Part shown: positions 17,265 through 25,316 of the stretch, piece after piece | Position numbering within the stretch: position 1 is the first letter of the stretch | Layout of the letters: each line of letters begins with the position of its first letter | Source: Microbispora rosea | GTDB lineage: Bacteria > Actinomycetota > Actinomycetes > Streptosporangiales > Streptosporangiaceae | Length of the DNA stretch: 64,000 bases | Assembly (NCBI RefSeq): GCF_900156315.1 | Contig: NZ_FTNI01000001.1 | Span: 62,001 to 126,000 of the forward strand | Direction of reading: 5' to 3' | Made by a program: the position numbers and the translations under genes | Notes under the pieces: generated by a model | The model's database searches: none | The model's input: only the letters and a program-made list of their open reading frames with translations | Told to the model about the DNA's origin: nothing

Positions 17265-18899
17265 TCAGCGCGGCGCAAGGATGCGCAGTTGCAGCATCGC
17301 CGCGAACCGCTGCTCCGGATCGTCGAGGTCGATCTCGCCCACCTCGGCGACGCGCCTGAGCCGGTAGCGCAGTGTGTTGGCGTGGATGAACAGCGCGTTG
17401 GCCGCCTTGCCCACATCACCGAGGGCGTCCAGCCAGGCGTCCAGCGATTCGACGAGCCCGGCGTTGTGCCGCTCGTCGTACTCCATCAGACGGGCGATCG
17501 CGCCGCCCGGTCGCTCGTCGCGCGCCGCGGCGAGGTCGCGCAGCTCCAGGACCAGGGCGAGCGTCTGAACGTCGTCGAGCCGGGCCACCCGCAGGTTGGT
17601 GTGGCCCTCTCGCATCACCCTGAGCACCCGGTCGGCCTGGGCCCTTCCCTGGACGATCCCGCTGATGTCCGATCCCGCGGAGGCGACCGCCACGAACGCG
17701 CGGAGGCTCCCACCGACCCGCTCCACGAAGTCGGCGGCGAGCCGGGCGGCCCGCTGTTCCGGGCTGCCCGTCGAGACGACCACGGGCAGCAGGCCGTACA
17801 CCGTGCCGCCGACGGCCGCCACCGCGGACGACGGCACCGTCACCGACAGATGCACCGACAGCGCGTCCGCGAGCCGTTCGAGCAGGGCGGCCCTGCTCTG
17901 GTCCGCCCCGGAGTGATCGTCGTCGGGCGGCAGGCCCGCGCTCACGATGACGAGACGGCGGCCGGAAAGGCCGAGCCGCGCGAGCGCGTCCCGCGCCCCG
18001 GCACCCCCCTCCAGGACGGTTCCGACGAGGTCGGTGCGCAGCCTCCGCTGGACGTCGGCACCGGCGCGGATCCGCAGCAGATGCAGCGCGACCAGCTTCG
18101 ACGCGTCGAGCAGAGCCTCCGTACGCTCGTCGTCGACGTCGCCGTCCATGGCGGCCCAGATCGAGCCGAGCACCTCGTCGCCGGCGCGTACCGCGATGGC
18201 GACGCGTTGCACCGTGATCCCGTCGTAGCCCAGATCCTGTGGCTTGACGACGACCGGCCACTGGAAGCGGTAGAGGTCCCGGAAGACGCCCAGTTCCGTC
18301 AGCCGCGTGGCGTACCGCTCGGGCACCTGCCGGCCGATGACCGTCTCCACCCGGGAGGGGTCCGCCTCGTCCTGGCGCCCGGAGAAGGCGAGCACACGGG
18401 AGTTGCGGTCCTCGATGGTGATGGGGGCGTCGAGGAGCGCGGCCACGGCGTTCGCCACGGCGAAGAGGTCGCCGGACGGGAGACCCCCGAGCGACTCGTG
18501 CCCGATGACTCCGATGTCTCCTTCGGCGAGCACCGAGCGGATGAGCGCGGTGAGCTGCGCCCACGTGGCGCCCCGGCGCAGTCCGATCAGGGCCACGCCG
18601 CTCGCGAGGACCGCCTCCCGCACCTCGGGGGTCACGGCGACCGGGGCCCGGACGACGAGGCCCACCGTGTCATGGCCACCGAGCGAGCGGAGCAGCCCGC
18701 CCAGCGTGCCACCGGCCGGGTCGACTCCGACGCCTAGCACGAGCGAGCGCGGCGGGAGCACGGGTTCGTCGAGCGGGTCGAAGATGACGAGTCCGCTGAT
18801 CTCTCCCGGGTGGTCGACGTCGCCGATGACCAGTTCGAGCAGCGTGGTACCGAGGTCGTCCAGCACACGACCGAGGCTGGCACGCGGACGCCGGCTCAC
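17265..18899 (-). CDS. PucR-family transcriptional regulator of the peptide/D-amino-acid operon
   Basis: A 544-residue PucR-type regulator. The N-terminal purine-catabolism-like domain covers roughly residues 10-130, a middle region contains GGDEF-like/PucR linker sequence, and the C-terminal helix-turn-helix reads FIHANTLRYRLRRVAEVGEIDL. GTG 18899 is preferred over an in-frame start at 18965. A TATACT box lies seven bases ahead of it (minus strand, 18912-18907), consistent with leaderless translation, and the upstream residues are not domain-like. It follows the racemase gene by 50 bases. A CCGATCGG-type palindrome (18931-18946) overlaps its probable -35 and also occurs at the head of the operon, so it probably regulates itself and the operon. 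Confidence 0.88.
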   Translation of the reverse strand: MSRRPRASLGRVLDDLGTTLLELVIGDVDHPGEISGLVIFDPLDEPVLPPRSLVLGVGVDPAGGTLGGLLRSLGGHDTVGLVVRAPVAVTPEVREAVLASGVALIGLRRGATWAQLTALIRSVLAEGDIGVIGHESLGGLPSGDLFAVANAVAALLDAPITIEDRNSRVLAFSGRQDEADPSRVETVIGRQVPERYATRLTELGVFRDLYRFQWPVVVKPQDLGYDGITVQRVAIAVRAGDEVLGSIWAAMDGDVDDERTEALLDASKLVALHLLRIRAGADVQRRLRTDLVGTVLEGGAGARDALARLGLSGRRLVIVSAGLPPDDDHSGADQSRAALLERLADALSVHLSVTVPSSAVAAVGGTVYGLLPVVVSTGSPEQRAARLAADFVERVGGSLRAFVAVASAGSDISGIVQGRAQADRVLRVMREGHTNLRVARLDDVQTLALVLELRDLAAARDERPGGAIARLMEYDERHNAGLVESLDAWLDALGDVGKAANALFIHANTLRYRLRRVAEVGEIDLDDPEQRFAAMLQLRILAPR

Positions 18900-18906
18900 G
18901 CCGGGA

Positions 18907-18912
18907 AGTATA
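18907..18912 (-). promoter_or_regulatory. -10 box of the pucR promoter (leaderless)
   Basis: Read on the minus strand this is TATACT, followed by seven bases and then GTG 18899. The start of transcription would fall at or next to the start codon, giving an mRNA without a leader. Confidence 0.6.
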
Positions 18913-18930
18913 GGCGGCCGGGCCCGCGTG

Positions 18931-18946
18931 TGATCCGATCGGCCGA
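18931..18946. promoter_or_regulatory. Candidate PucR operator O3
   Basis: TGATCCGATCGGCCGA. Fourteen of 16 positions match site O2 at 29387-29402 read on the minus strand (TTGTCCGATCGGCCGA), including the 13-base run TCCGATCGGCCGA. It overlaps the expected -35 of pucR, so autorepression is plausible. Confidence 0.55.
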
Positions 18947-18949
18947 TGA

Positions 18950-20074
18950 TCAGAAGGGGATCCATTCGGCCGACGTCGTCACCGCGTCCAGCACCTCCGG
19001 GATGGGGGTGACACCCAGCCCGGGGCCGGCGGGCACCGCGATGTGACCGTCCGCCATCACGATCGGCTCGGTGATGTCCGTCTGGTAGAAGCGGTCAGAG
19101 GCCGAGATGTCCCCCGGCAGGGTGAATCCGGGCAGGGCGGCCAGGGCGACGTTGGCCGCCCGGCCGATGCCCGTCTCCAGCATGCCCCCGCACCAGACCG
19201 CGAGTCCGTGAGCCGCGGCCAGGTCGTGGATCCTCCGGGCCTCCAGGTACCCGCCGACGCGACCGGGCTTGATGTTGACGATCTGGCAGGCGTCGAGTGC
19301 GATCGCCGCGGCGGCGGTCTGCGCGGAGACGATGGACTCGTCGAGACAGATCGGCGTCGCCATCTGCCGGGCCAGCGCGGCGTGCCCGAGAACGTCCTCT
19401 TCTTCCAGCGGCTGCTCGATCAGGAGCAGGTCGAACTCGTCGAGCTTCGCGAGGTGGCGCGCGTCGCGAAGCGTGTAGGCCGTGTTGGCGTCGACCTGAA
19501 GCGGCACGTCCGCGCCGAAGCGCTCGCGCACGGCGGCCACCGGGACCAGGTCCCACCCCGGTTCGATCTTCAACTTGATGCGTACGTACCCCGCGTCCAG
19601 AAACCCCTGGACGACCGTCAGCAACTGCGGGACCGAGTCGTAGATGCCGACCGACACACCGCTGGGGACCCGGTCGGCGACGGCGCCGAGCTCACGACCG
19701 AACGAGCGGCCGAGCCCCCGGAGTTCCGCGTCGAGGATCGCCATCTCCACGGCGGCCTTGGCCATGCGCTGTCCCTTGAACGGATGCAGCAGGCCGGCCA
19801 CGGCGGCCGCACCCGAGCGCGCGATCGCGGCCTGCCCCTCGGGAGACGCCAGCTTCGGCAGGAGGAAGCGTCGCAGCACGTCCACCTGCGAGTCGACGTA
19901 CTCGCTCGAGTAGAGCGGGTCGGCGAGCGCCACACATTCCCCCCAGCCCTCGGCGTCGTCCGTCACGGCCTTGAGCAGGAGGATGTCGCGCTTGGTCTGC
20001 GTGCCGAACGAGGTGCGGAACGGTGATACGAGCGGCATCGAGACACGCCGAAGTTCGATTCCGCGCAGCTTCAT
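18950..20074 (-). CDS. N-acylamino-acid racemase / o-succinylbenzoate synthase (enolase superfamily)
   Basis: A 374-residue enolase-superfamily enzyme very similar, from memory, to the Amycolatopsis N-acylamino-acid racemase (for example MPLVSPFRTSFGTQ and IEQPLEEEDVLGHA). The catalytic lysines are K167 and K169 in IKLKIEPGWD, with K269 in NIKPGR on the other face. Metal ligands are D195, E220 and D245. This group includes menaquinone o-succinylbenzoate synthases and N-succinylamino-acid racemases, and many do both. Context favours the racemase role: no other menaquinone genes are present, and it overlaps a GNAT gene, follows a M20-hydrolase remnant, and sits behind a peptide importer. ATG 20074 overlaps the GNAT stop. 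Confidence 0.9.
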   Translation of the reverse strand: MKLRGIELRRVSMPLVSPFRTSFGTQTKRDILLLKAVTDDAEGWGECVALADPLYSSEYVDSQVDVLRRFLLPKLASPEGQAAIARSGAAAVAGLLHPFKGQRMAKAAVEMAILDAELRGLGRSFGRELGAVADRVPSGVSVGIYDSVPQLLTVVQGFLDAGYVRIKLKIEPGWDLVPVAAVRERFGADVPLQVDANTAYTLRDARHLAKLDEFDLLLIEQPLEEEDVLGHAALARQMATPICLDESIVSAQTAAAAIALDACQIVNIKPGRVGGYLEARRIHDLAAAHGLAVWCGGMLETGIGRAANVALAALPGFTLPGDISASDRFYQTDITEPIVMADGHIAVPAGPGLGVTPIPEVLDAVTTSAEWIPF

Positions 20075-20877
20075 GACGTTTCTCCATGGGGTCGGGGGAG
20101 CTCGACGAGGTAGCCGAGGGTGAAGTCGAAGTCGACGACGCGACCGCCGGAGGCCATCAGCGGCTCCAGCTCGCCGCGGAGCCGGCGGCGCCAGGCCCCG
20201 GCGGCGGCCGCGTCGCCGGCACGGAGGGCCTCGATATCGGCCGGAGCCGCCACCCTCCTGCTCGACGGGCCGCCGGCCGGGCGTTTGTACGGTGCTCCCG
20301 AGCAGGCGGCGAGGACACGCGGCGAGAGCAGTTCCCAATGGACCAGAAGCCGGTCGGTGTCGTCGCCGCCGTTGATCGCGTCGTGCATCGCGCCGTAGAA
20401 GTTGGGCAGGTACTCAACCGGGAGCGCCCCCAGTTTGACGATGTTGAAGTAGGCGTTGCGGCCGACCAGCGGATCGAAGGTCCACTCGATCGTGCCGATG
20501 CCGCGCGCGAGTGCCCACGCGCGCTGGTGCAGCTTGAGCGCCGTCCCGACGCCGCGGCCGGCCAGCCCCGGCGCCACCCCCGCGATATGGCTGTGCAGGG
20601 TGCGTGCCGCCGGCTCCGCGTGGAAGCCGATGCAGACGCCGATGAGCCGGTCTCCGTCATAGGCGCCGACGACGTAGTTGCCCGCCATCGTCAGCGCACG
20701 GAGGAACTCGACGGTGATCAACGGGTTCTCCGGCCGGCCCCAGATCCCGACGAGCAGGTCGATCACGGCGTGGGCCTCGTCGAGGTCCCGGACTTCCCGG
20801 ATCACCACTCCTGCCTTCGCCGCCCATCTCGCCGCCTGGTCCGCCGCCACGTCGAGGGAGGAAGCCTCGATGCTCAC
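20071..20877 (-). CDS. GNAT acyltransferase, putative amino-acid N-acyl(succinyl)transferase
   Basis: A 268-residue protein of the large GNAT type (COG3375-like as I recognise it). The acyl-CoA loop reads GLAGRGVGTALKLHQRAWA, preceded by LHSHIAGV and followed by FDPLVGRNAYFNIVKLGA. It starts at GTG 20877 with GGAGGGCGAGG ahead, overlapping the stop of the M20 remnant, and its stop overlaps the racemase start. In Geobacillus kaustophilus a GNAT succinyltransferase, an N-succinylamino-acid racemase and a M20 hydrolase together convert D- to L-amino acids; this gene is in the place of the first enzyme. The acyl donor is inferred, not shown. Confidence 0.8.
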   Translation of the reverse strand: MSIEASSLDVAADQAARWAAKAGVVIREVRDLDEAHAVIDLLVGIWGRPENPLITVEFLRALTMAGNYVVGAYDGDRLIGVCIGFHAEPAARTLHSHIAGVAPGLAGRGVGTALKLHQRAWALARGIGTIEWTFDPLVGRNAYFNIVKLGALPVEYLPNFYGAMHDAINGGDDTDRLLVHWELLSPRVLAACSGAPYKRPAGGPSSRRVAAPADIEALRAGDAAAAGAWRRRLRGELEPLMASGGRVVDFDFTLGYLVELPRPHGETS

Positions 20878-21071
20878 GCCTCGCCCTCCAGCGGTTCGGC
20901 GGCAGGCTCGCGAACCGGCATCGTGCGAACGAGCAGCCTGCCGGCGACGACATGTTCGTGGCCGGCGTGGGCGCCGCACCGATCCGAGGAGGGCGGCTCG
21001 CACTCGACGAGCTCCCGGAGATCGGTCAGGATCGCGTCTGGGCTGAGGGAGCCATGCGAAGTCCCGGGCAC
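20874..21071 (-). pseudogene. M20 family hydrolase remnant with internal deletion
   Basis: A 65-codon reading frame starts at GTG 21071, two bases after the S12 hydrolase stop, and ends overlapping the GNAT start. Its first part, SPDAILTDLRELVECEPPSSD, is typical of the extreme N-terminus of M20 zinc peptidases/deacylases. The next residues, GAHAGHEHVVAGR...MPVREPAAEP, resemble the C-terminal end, where GAHAxxEHV carries a metal-binding histidine. About 300 or more codons of the body, including the other metal ligands, are missing, yet the frame and both junctions are intact. It cannot be an active hydrolase. A small unrelated peptide is the alternative, but both ends matching one family makes deletion more likely. 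Confidence 0.72.
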
Positions 21072-21073
21072 GG

Positions 21074-22468
21074 TCAGCCGAGCTTCTTCGGGGTCGCGCG
21101 AGCGCCGTAGTGGACGTACTCCTCGCCGGTGGGCAGCGAGTAGAACCGCACCGGCGCCCACGACTCCATGCCCTCGGGACGGACGGCGTACACGTCCCGC
21201 TCGACCGGGATCATCTCGTAGGTCTCGACGGGAATGTCCTCGATCTCGGCCAGGGGGCCCATCACCGTGACGCGCAGGACCGGCTTGCCTTCGTCCTCGA
21301 GCACCTCCATGCGCACCGACTCGCGCTCGTACGTGCCGGCGTACGGCGCCACGTCGGCCGTCACCGGCTCGGCGGGCGGCTCGAACGGCTCGGGCAGCTT
21401 CACACCGGTGAGCTCGTTGAAGATCTCGTCGTAGAGGTTGACGTAGAGGTCGCGCGTGTGGCCGCCGTTGGTGGTGAGCGCGACCGCGACGCCGGCTTCC
21501 GGCAGGATGCGCAGGAACGCCGCCTGGCCGACCGTGTTGCCGTCGTGCCCGTGGGCCCGGTGGCCTCGCCAGTCGCACCGGAACCAGCCCAGGCCCCACG
21601 AGTCGCCGAGCAGGTGCTTCTCGGGGCAGTCGGTCTGGTAGGCCGACATCGCCGCGACGCTCTCCTCCGACAGCACGCGGGTGCCGTCGGCGGCGAGCCC
21701 GCCGGTCATGTGCATCCGGGCGAAGGCGAGCACGTCGGTGACGGTCGCCGTGATCAGGCCGGCCGGACCGACCGCGCGGGGCAGTCCCCCCCACACCGGC
21801 GCGACCACCGGCTCCTCACCACCCTTGATGTGGCCCATCGCGTGGGCGAAGACCATGGCCTCCTCGGGAAGGGTCGTGGTGTGGGTGAGGCCGAGCGGGG
21901 AGAAGAGCCTCTCCCTGATCGCCTGGTCCCAGGTCTGGCCGGTGACGACCTCGATGATCCGGCCGAGCACCGAATATCCCGCGTTGCAGTACGACCAGGT
22001 GGCGCCGACCGGATGGTTCTGCGCGGAGTCGGCCAGCAGCGCGACGTACTTCTCCAGCGCGTCGTCACCCCGGCCGGTGTCGGTGAACAGATCGCCGTCG
22101 ATGCCGCTGGTGTGGGTGAGCAGGTGCCAGACGGTCACGGCCGCGGTGGTCTCCGGCTCCCGCAGCCGGAACTCCGGAAGGATCTCCATGACCGGGGTGT
22201 CGAGGGCGAACCTGCCCTCGTCCACGAGCTGCATGACGACGGTCGCTGTCCACACCTTGGAGATCGAGCCGATCTGCCACACCGAGTCCGTGGTGGCCGG
22301 CTGGCCGGTGCCGGCGTGCAGCACGCCTGTGGCGGCGGTGACGAGTTCGTCGTCGCCGCCGTCGGCGCCGAGCCGGAGAATGCCCAGCTGGGCGCCCGGA
22401 ACGCCATGCTTGGCGGCGAGCTCGTCGAGCCGGCTCTGCCAGTGCGGCTGGTCGATGGTGGTGGTCAC
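21074..22468 (-). CDS. S12 family serine hydrolase (beta-lactamase/D-aminopeptidase fold)
   Basis: A 464-residue penicillin-recognising-type hydrolase without a signal peptide, so probably cytoplasmic. The catalytic SxxK motif is S68-I-S-K71 in QIGSISKVW, and the second motif Y160-C-N162 corresponds to YxN. A histidine-glycine motif HDGNTVGQ matches the third (KTG-like HxG) box of family S12. The C-terminal 100 residues form an extra domain. S12 members include D-aminopeptidases, DD-peptidases and esterases; in this operon a role on D-residue peptides or esters is reasonable. ATG 22468 overlaps the ATPase stop. It is a paralogue of the hydrolase at 27972-29351. Confidence 0.87.
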   Translation of the reverse strand: MTTTIDQPHWQSRLDELAAKHGVPGAQLGILRLGADGGDDELVTAATGVLHAGTGQPATTDSVWQIGSISKVWTATVVMQLVDEGRFALDTPVMEILPEFRLREPETTAAVTVWHLLTHTSGIDGDLFTDTGRGDDALEKYVALLADSAQNHPVGATWSYCNAGYSVLGRIIEVVTGQTWDQAIRERLFSPLGLTHTTTLPEEAMVFAHAMGHIKGGEEPVVAPVWGGLPRAVGPAGLITATVTDVLAFARMHMTGGLAADGTRVLSEESVAAMSAYQTDCPEKHLLGDSWGLGWFRCDWRGHRAHGHDGNTVGQAAFLRILPEAGVAVALTTNGGHTRDLYVNLYDEIFNELTGVKLPEPFEPPAEPVTADVAPYAGTYERESVRMEVLEDEGKPVLRVTVMGPLAEIEDIPVETYEMIPVERDVYAVRPEGMESWAPVRFYSLPTGEEYVHYGARATPKKLG

Positions 22469-23253
22469 GTGTGCTCCTTCGGGGTGGGGGAGAGGACGTC
22501 GTGCCTGTTTCCCGCGGACGCCCGGTGCGCGGCGCCGGGAACGGCGGTGAGGAGATGGCGGGTGTACTCGTGCTGGGGCGAGCCGAGCACCTGCGTGGTG
22601 GGGCCGTGCTCGACGATCTCTCCGTCGTACATCACCGCCACGCGGTCGGCGACGTACCGGACGACCGCCAGGTTGTGGGAGATGAACAGCAGGGACAGAT
22701 CCAGTTCCCGCCGCATCTCACGGACGAGGTTGAGCACGGCGCCCTGCACGGAGACGTCGAGCGCCGAGGTGATCTCGTCGGCGAGGATCACCTCGGGCCG
22801 GGCGGCCAGGGCGCGGGCCAGCGCGACCCGCTGGCGCTGGCCGCCGGAGAGCCGGCCCGGGCGGTCGTCGGCGCGTGCCGCGTCCAGATGGACCAGCGCG
22901 AGGAGACGCGCGATCTCCGCGCGCCGAGCCTGTTTGCCGAGGCGCTCCCGCATGGCCTCGGCGATGCTCTCGCCCACGGTCATGCGCGGGTCGAGCGAGG
23001 AGTACGGATCCTGGAAGACCATCTGCACGGGGCGCTCGCGCCCGCGGGTCGGCACCGGCCGATCGTCGAGCAGGATCCGGCCGCCCGTCAGGGGCGCCAG
23101 GCCGACGGCGGCCCGGGCCAGGGTCGACTTCCCCGACCCCGACTCGCCGACGAGGCCGACGATCTCGCCCTGGGCGATGTCGAGGCTGACGCCCTTCAGC
23201 ACGGTGTGCGAGCCGTAGCAGACGGAGACGTCACGGAAGCTGAGGACGCTCAT
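22465..23253 (-). CDS. Peptide ABC transporter ATP-binding protein (OppF/DppF-like)
   Basis: A 262-residue ATPase of the dipeptide/oligopeptide importer type. Walker A is GESGSGKST, the Q-loop is MVFQDPYSSLDPRMTVGE, the signature LSGGQRQRVALARAL, Walker B VILADEITSALD, and the switch histidine follows in FISHNL. Walker B has Ala-Asp-Glu-Ile where DEP is usual, as in many DppF proteins. ATG 23253 is chosen because GGGGTGG precedes it and the upstream in-frame stretch belongs to the repeat element. Its stop overlaps the S12 start. It supplies the second nucleotide-binding domain, next to that in the permease-ATPase fusion. Confidence 0.92.
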   Translation of the reverse strand: MSVLSFRDVSVCYGSHTVLKGVSLDIAQGEIVGLVGESGSGKSTLARAAVGLAPLTGGRILLDDRPVPTRGRERPVQMVFQDPYSSLDPRMTVGESIAEAMRERLGKQARRAEIARLLALVHLDAARADDRPGRLSGGQRQRVALARALAARPEVILADEITSALDVSVQGAVLNLVREMRRELDLSLLFISHNLAVVRYVADRVAVMYDGEIVEHGPTTQVLGSPQHEYTRHLLTAVPGAAHRASAGNRHDVLSPTPKEHT

Positions 23254-23414
23254 GCCACCCCCTCGCCTGACGGCTCGGGGTCGCATTCGCGAATCGCACT
23301 GTGTCTACTGATTCGCTCGCTCCGCTCGCTCATGCCACCCCCTCGTCTGGACGGCTCGGGGTCGCATTCGCGAATCGCACTGTGTCTACTGATTCGCTCG
23401 CTCCGCTCGCTCAT
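23250..23414 (-). repeat. Two tandem 80/81-bp repeats forming a coupled 54-codon mini-ORF
   Basis: On the minus strand two copies (23414-23334, 81 bases; 23333-23254, 80 bases) each begin ATGAGCGAGCGGAGCGAGCG and end GAGGGGGTGGC. Read from ATG 23414 they encode a 54-residue peptide with two MSERSERISRHSAIRECDPE units. The start overlaps the stop of the upstream permease-ATPase gene (ATGA), and the stop overlaps the start of the downstream ATPase gene (ATGA). One base missing from the second copy creates that final stop. Each unit contains the palindrome TTCGCGAA and a doubled GAGCGAGC. Without the repeats the two transporter genes would overlap directly. Whether the peptide has any role is unknown. 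Confidence 0.85.
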
Positions 23415-25315
23415 GCGGTCACCTCCGCGGTGTCGGTGGGAAGCGCCTGCCCGGCCTTGTGGCACGCGACGCGGTTGCCCGCCGCGTCGGCCTGGAGCCG
23501 GGGCTCGGCCGCGCGGCAGTGGTCGTCGGCGAGCGGGCAGCGGGCCGCGAAGGCGCAGCCGGGCGGAACCCGGGAGGGATCGATCGGCAACCCGGGAATG
23601 ACGGCGAGCGGCTTGGTCAGGTCGGTCTCCATGTCCGGCACGGCCGCGACGAGCGCCCGCGTGTACGGGTGCCGGGCGAGCGTCCGAAGGTCCTGCGCCG
23701 GAAGTTCCTCGACGATGCGGCCGGCGTACATCACCAGCACCCGGTCGCACACGTCCGTCACGACCGAGACGTCGTGGCTGATGAGCAGGAGGGCGGCGCC
23801 GGTGTCGCGGCGCACCTCGGTGAGGAGTTCGAGGACCTGTCGCTGCACGGTGACATCGAGAGCGGTGGTCGGCTCATCGGCGATGATGAGCCGCGGGGTC
23901 CCCATGAGGCCCATGCCGATCATCGCCCGCTGGCGCATTCCCCCGGAGAACTCGAAGGGGTACTGCCTCGCGCGCCGCTCGGGCTCGCGGACCTTGACCG
24001 CACGCAGGCGATCGACCGCACGGGCGAAGGCCGCCCTACGGCTCAGGCCCTGGTGAAAGCGGCTCACCTCGGCCAGTTGCGGACCGACCCGGTGAACCGG
24101 GTTGAAGGACGTCATGGGGTCCTGGAAGACGACGGCCAGCGACGTGCCGAGGCGCTTGCGCCGGGACTCGGGATCGCCGGCGGCCATGAGGTCTTCTCCT
24201 CCGAAGACCAGGTGATTCGCCTCGACACGCGTCGGCTCCTCGATGAGCTGGGCCAGGGCCAGCGCCGTCATGGACTTGCCCGAGCCGGACTCGCCGACGA
24301 CACCGACGGCTTCGCCGTCCCGGATGGCGAAGGTGACGCCCCGCACCGCCCGGATCGGGTTCCGGGCGGCGGGAATCGTCACCCGCAGGTCTTCCACCGA
24401 CAGGACCGTGCCGGCGTCGGCGGACGCCGTCGTGGCCCCTGAACCGCGGATCTTGCCGGGGGTGTTCCGGACCTGGCGCGGCCGCACCACGCCGGGGATC
24501 ACGTCGATGCCGAAGGCGGCCGCGAAGGCCTCGCCCGTGAGGTTGAACGCGAGGCCCGCGAGGATGACGGCGATGCCCGGCCCGAGCGCGGCGAGGGGGT
24601 GGACGTAGATGCCGTTGAGCCCGTCCTGCATGAGCTTGCCCCAGTCGTAGGACGGAGCTTGCACGCCCAGCCCCAGGAACGAGAGCCCGGCGAACGTGAG
24701 CAGCGCCCCGCCGGCGGCCATCGTCGCGTTGACGATGAGCGGCTGGGCGATGTTCGGCAGCGCGTGGCGCAGCAGGATGCGCAATCTGCTCACGCCCGCG
24801 ATGCGGGCCGCGGCGATGTAGTCCCGCTCCGAGATGCCGGCGATGAGCGTGTGACACAGCCGGGCGAACGCGGGCGCTCCGGCCAGGCCCACCGCGAGCG
24901 CCGCCCCTCGCGCGCCCACGCCGAAGATGACGGCGAAGAACAGGACGAGCAACAGGCCGGGGAAGGCCACCAGCACGTTGACGGCTCCCATGACGAGCCG
25001 GCCCGCGCGCCGCCCGACCAGCAGGGGCGCGGCGCCCAGAACGATGCCCAGCACCATGCTGATCGCCGTCGCCGCGAGTGCCAGCGCGATCGAGAGCCTG
25101 GTGGCCACCAGCACCCGGAAGAAGAGGTCCCGGCCGAGGTTGTCGGTGCCGATCCAGTGGCCGGCCGAGGGCCCGGCGAGCAGGTTTCCCGTGTCGACGA
25201 CCGTGGCTCGTCCGTCCCACAGGACCGGTCCGAACACGGCGACCAGCAGGACGAGGACGAGGAGGCCGAATCCGACCAGGCCGACGGGCCTGAGCAGGAC
25301 GCGTGCCGCGCGCAT
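23411..25315 (-). CDS. Peptide ABC transporter permease-ATPase fusion (DppC-DppD)
   Basis: A 634-residue fusion. Residues 1-275 are a DppC-type permease with an N-terminal helix, five further helices and the EAA loop (YIAAARIAGVSRLRILLRHA, about 166-185). After a linker of about 30 residues, residues 305-620 form a DppD-type ATPase: Walker A GESGSGKS (341-348), signature FSGGMRQRA, Walker B LIIADEPTTALD, and a C-terminal cysteine-containing oligopeptide-transporter tail (PPGCAFAARCPLADDHC). Such fusions are known in actinobacteria. It starts one base after the DppB stop, so translation is probably coupled. Confidence 0.92.
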   Translation of the reverse strand: MRAARVLLRPVGLVGFGLLVLVLLVAVFGPVLWDGRATVVDTGNLLAGPSAGHWIGTDNLGRDLFFRVLVATRLSIALALAATAISMVLGIVLGAAPLLVGRRAGRLVMGAVNVLVAFPGLLLVLFFAVIFGVGARGAALAVGLAGAPAFARLCHTLIAGISERDYIAAARIAGVSRLRILLRHALPNIAQPLIVNATMAAGGALLTFAGLSFLGLGVQAPSYDWGKLMQDGLNGIYVHPLAALGPGIAVILAGLAFNLTGEAFAAAFGIDVIPGVVRPRQVRNTPGKIRGSGATTASADAGTVLSVEDLRVTIPAARNPIRAVRGVTFAIRDGEAVGVVGESGSGKSMTALALAQLIEEPTRVEANHLVFGGEDLMAAGDPESRRKRLGTSLAVVFQDPMTSFNPVHRVGPQLAEVSRFHQGLSRRAAFARAVDRLRAVKVREPERRARQYPFEFSGGMRQRAMIGMGLMGTPRLIIADEPTTALDVTVQRQVLELLTEVRRDTGAALLLISHDVSVVTDVCDRVLVMYAGRIVEELPAQDLRTLARHPYTRALVAAVPDMETDLTKPLAVIPGLPIDPSRVPPGCAFAARCPLADDHCRAAEPRLQADAAGNRVACHKAGQALPTDTAEVTA

Positions 25316-25316
25316 C

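Noticed and set aside
18950..20074. Menaquinone o-succinylbenzoate synthase as the main role
   Set aside because: Catalytic residues cannot separate the two activities, but no other menaquinone gene is near, while acyltransferase, M20 remnant and peptide transporter are. Kept only as an alternative.
20874..21794. A 306-codon minus-strand frame
   Set aside because: Most of it is a shadow of the S12 hydrolase gene. Only its last 65 codons, after the hydrolase stop, are kept as the M20 remnant.
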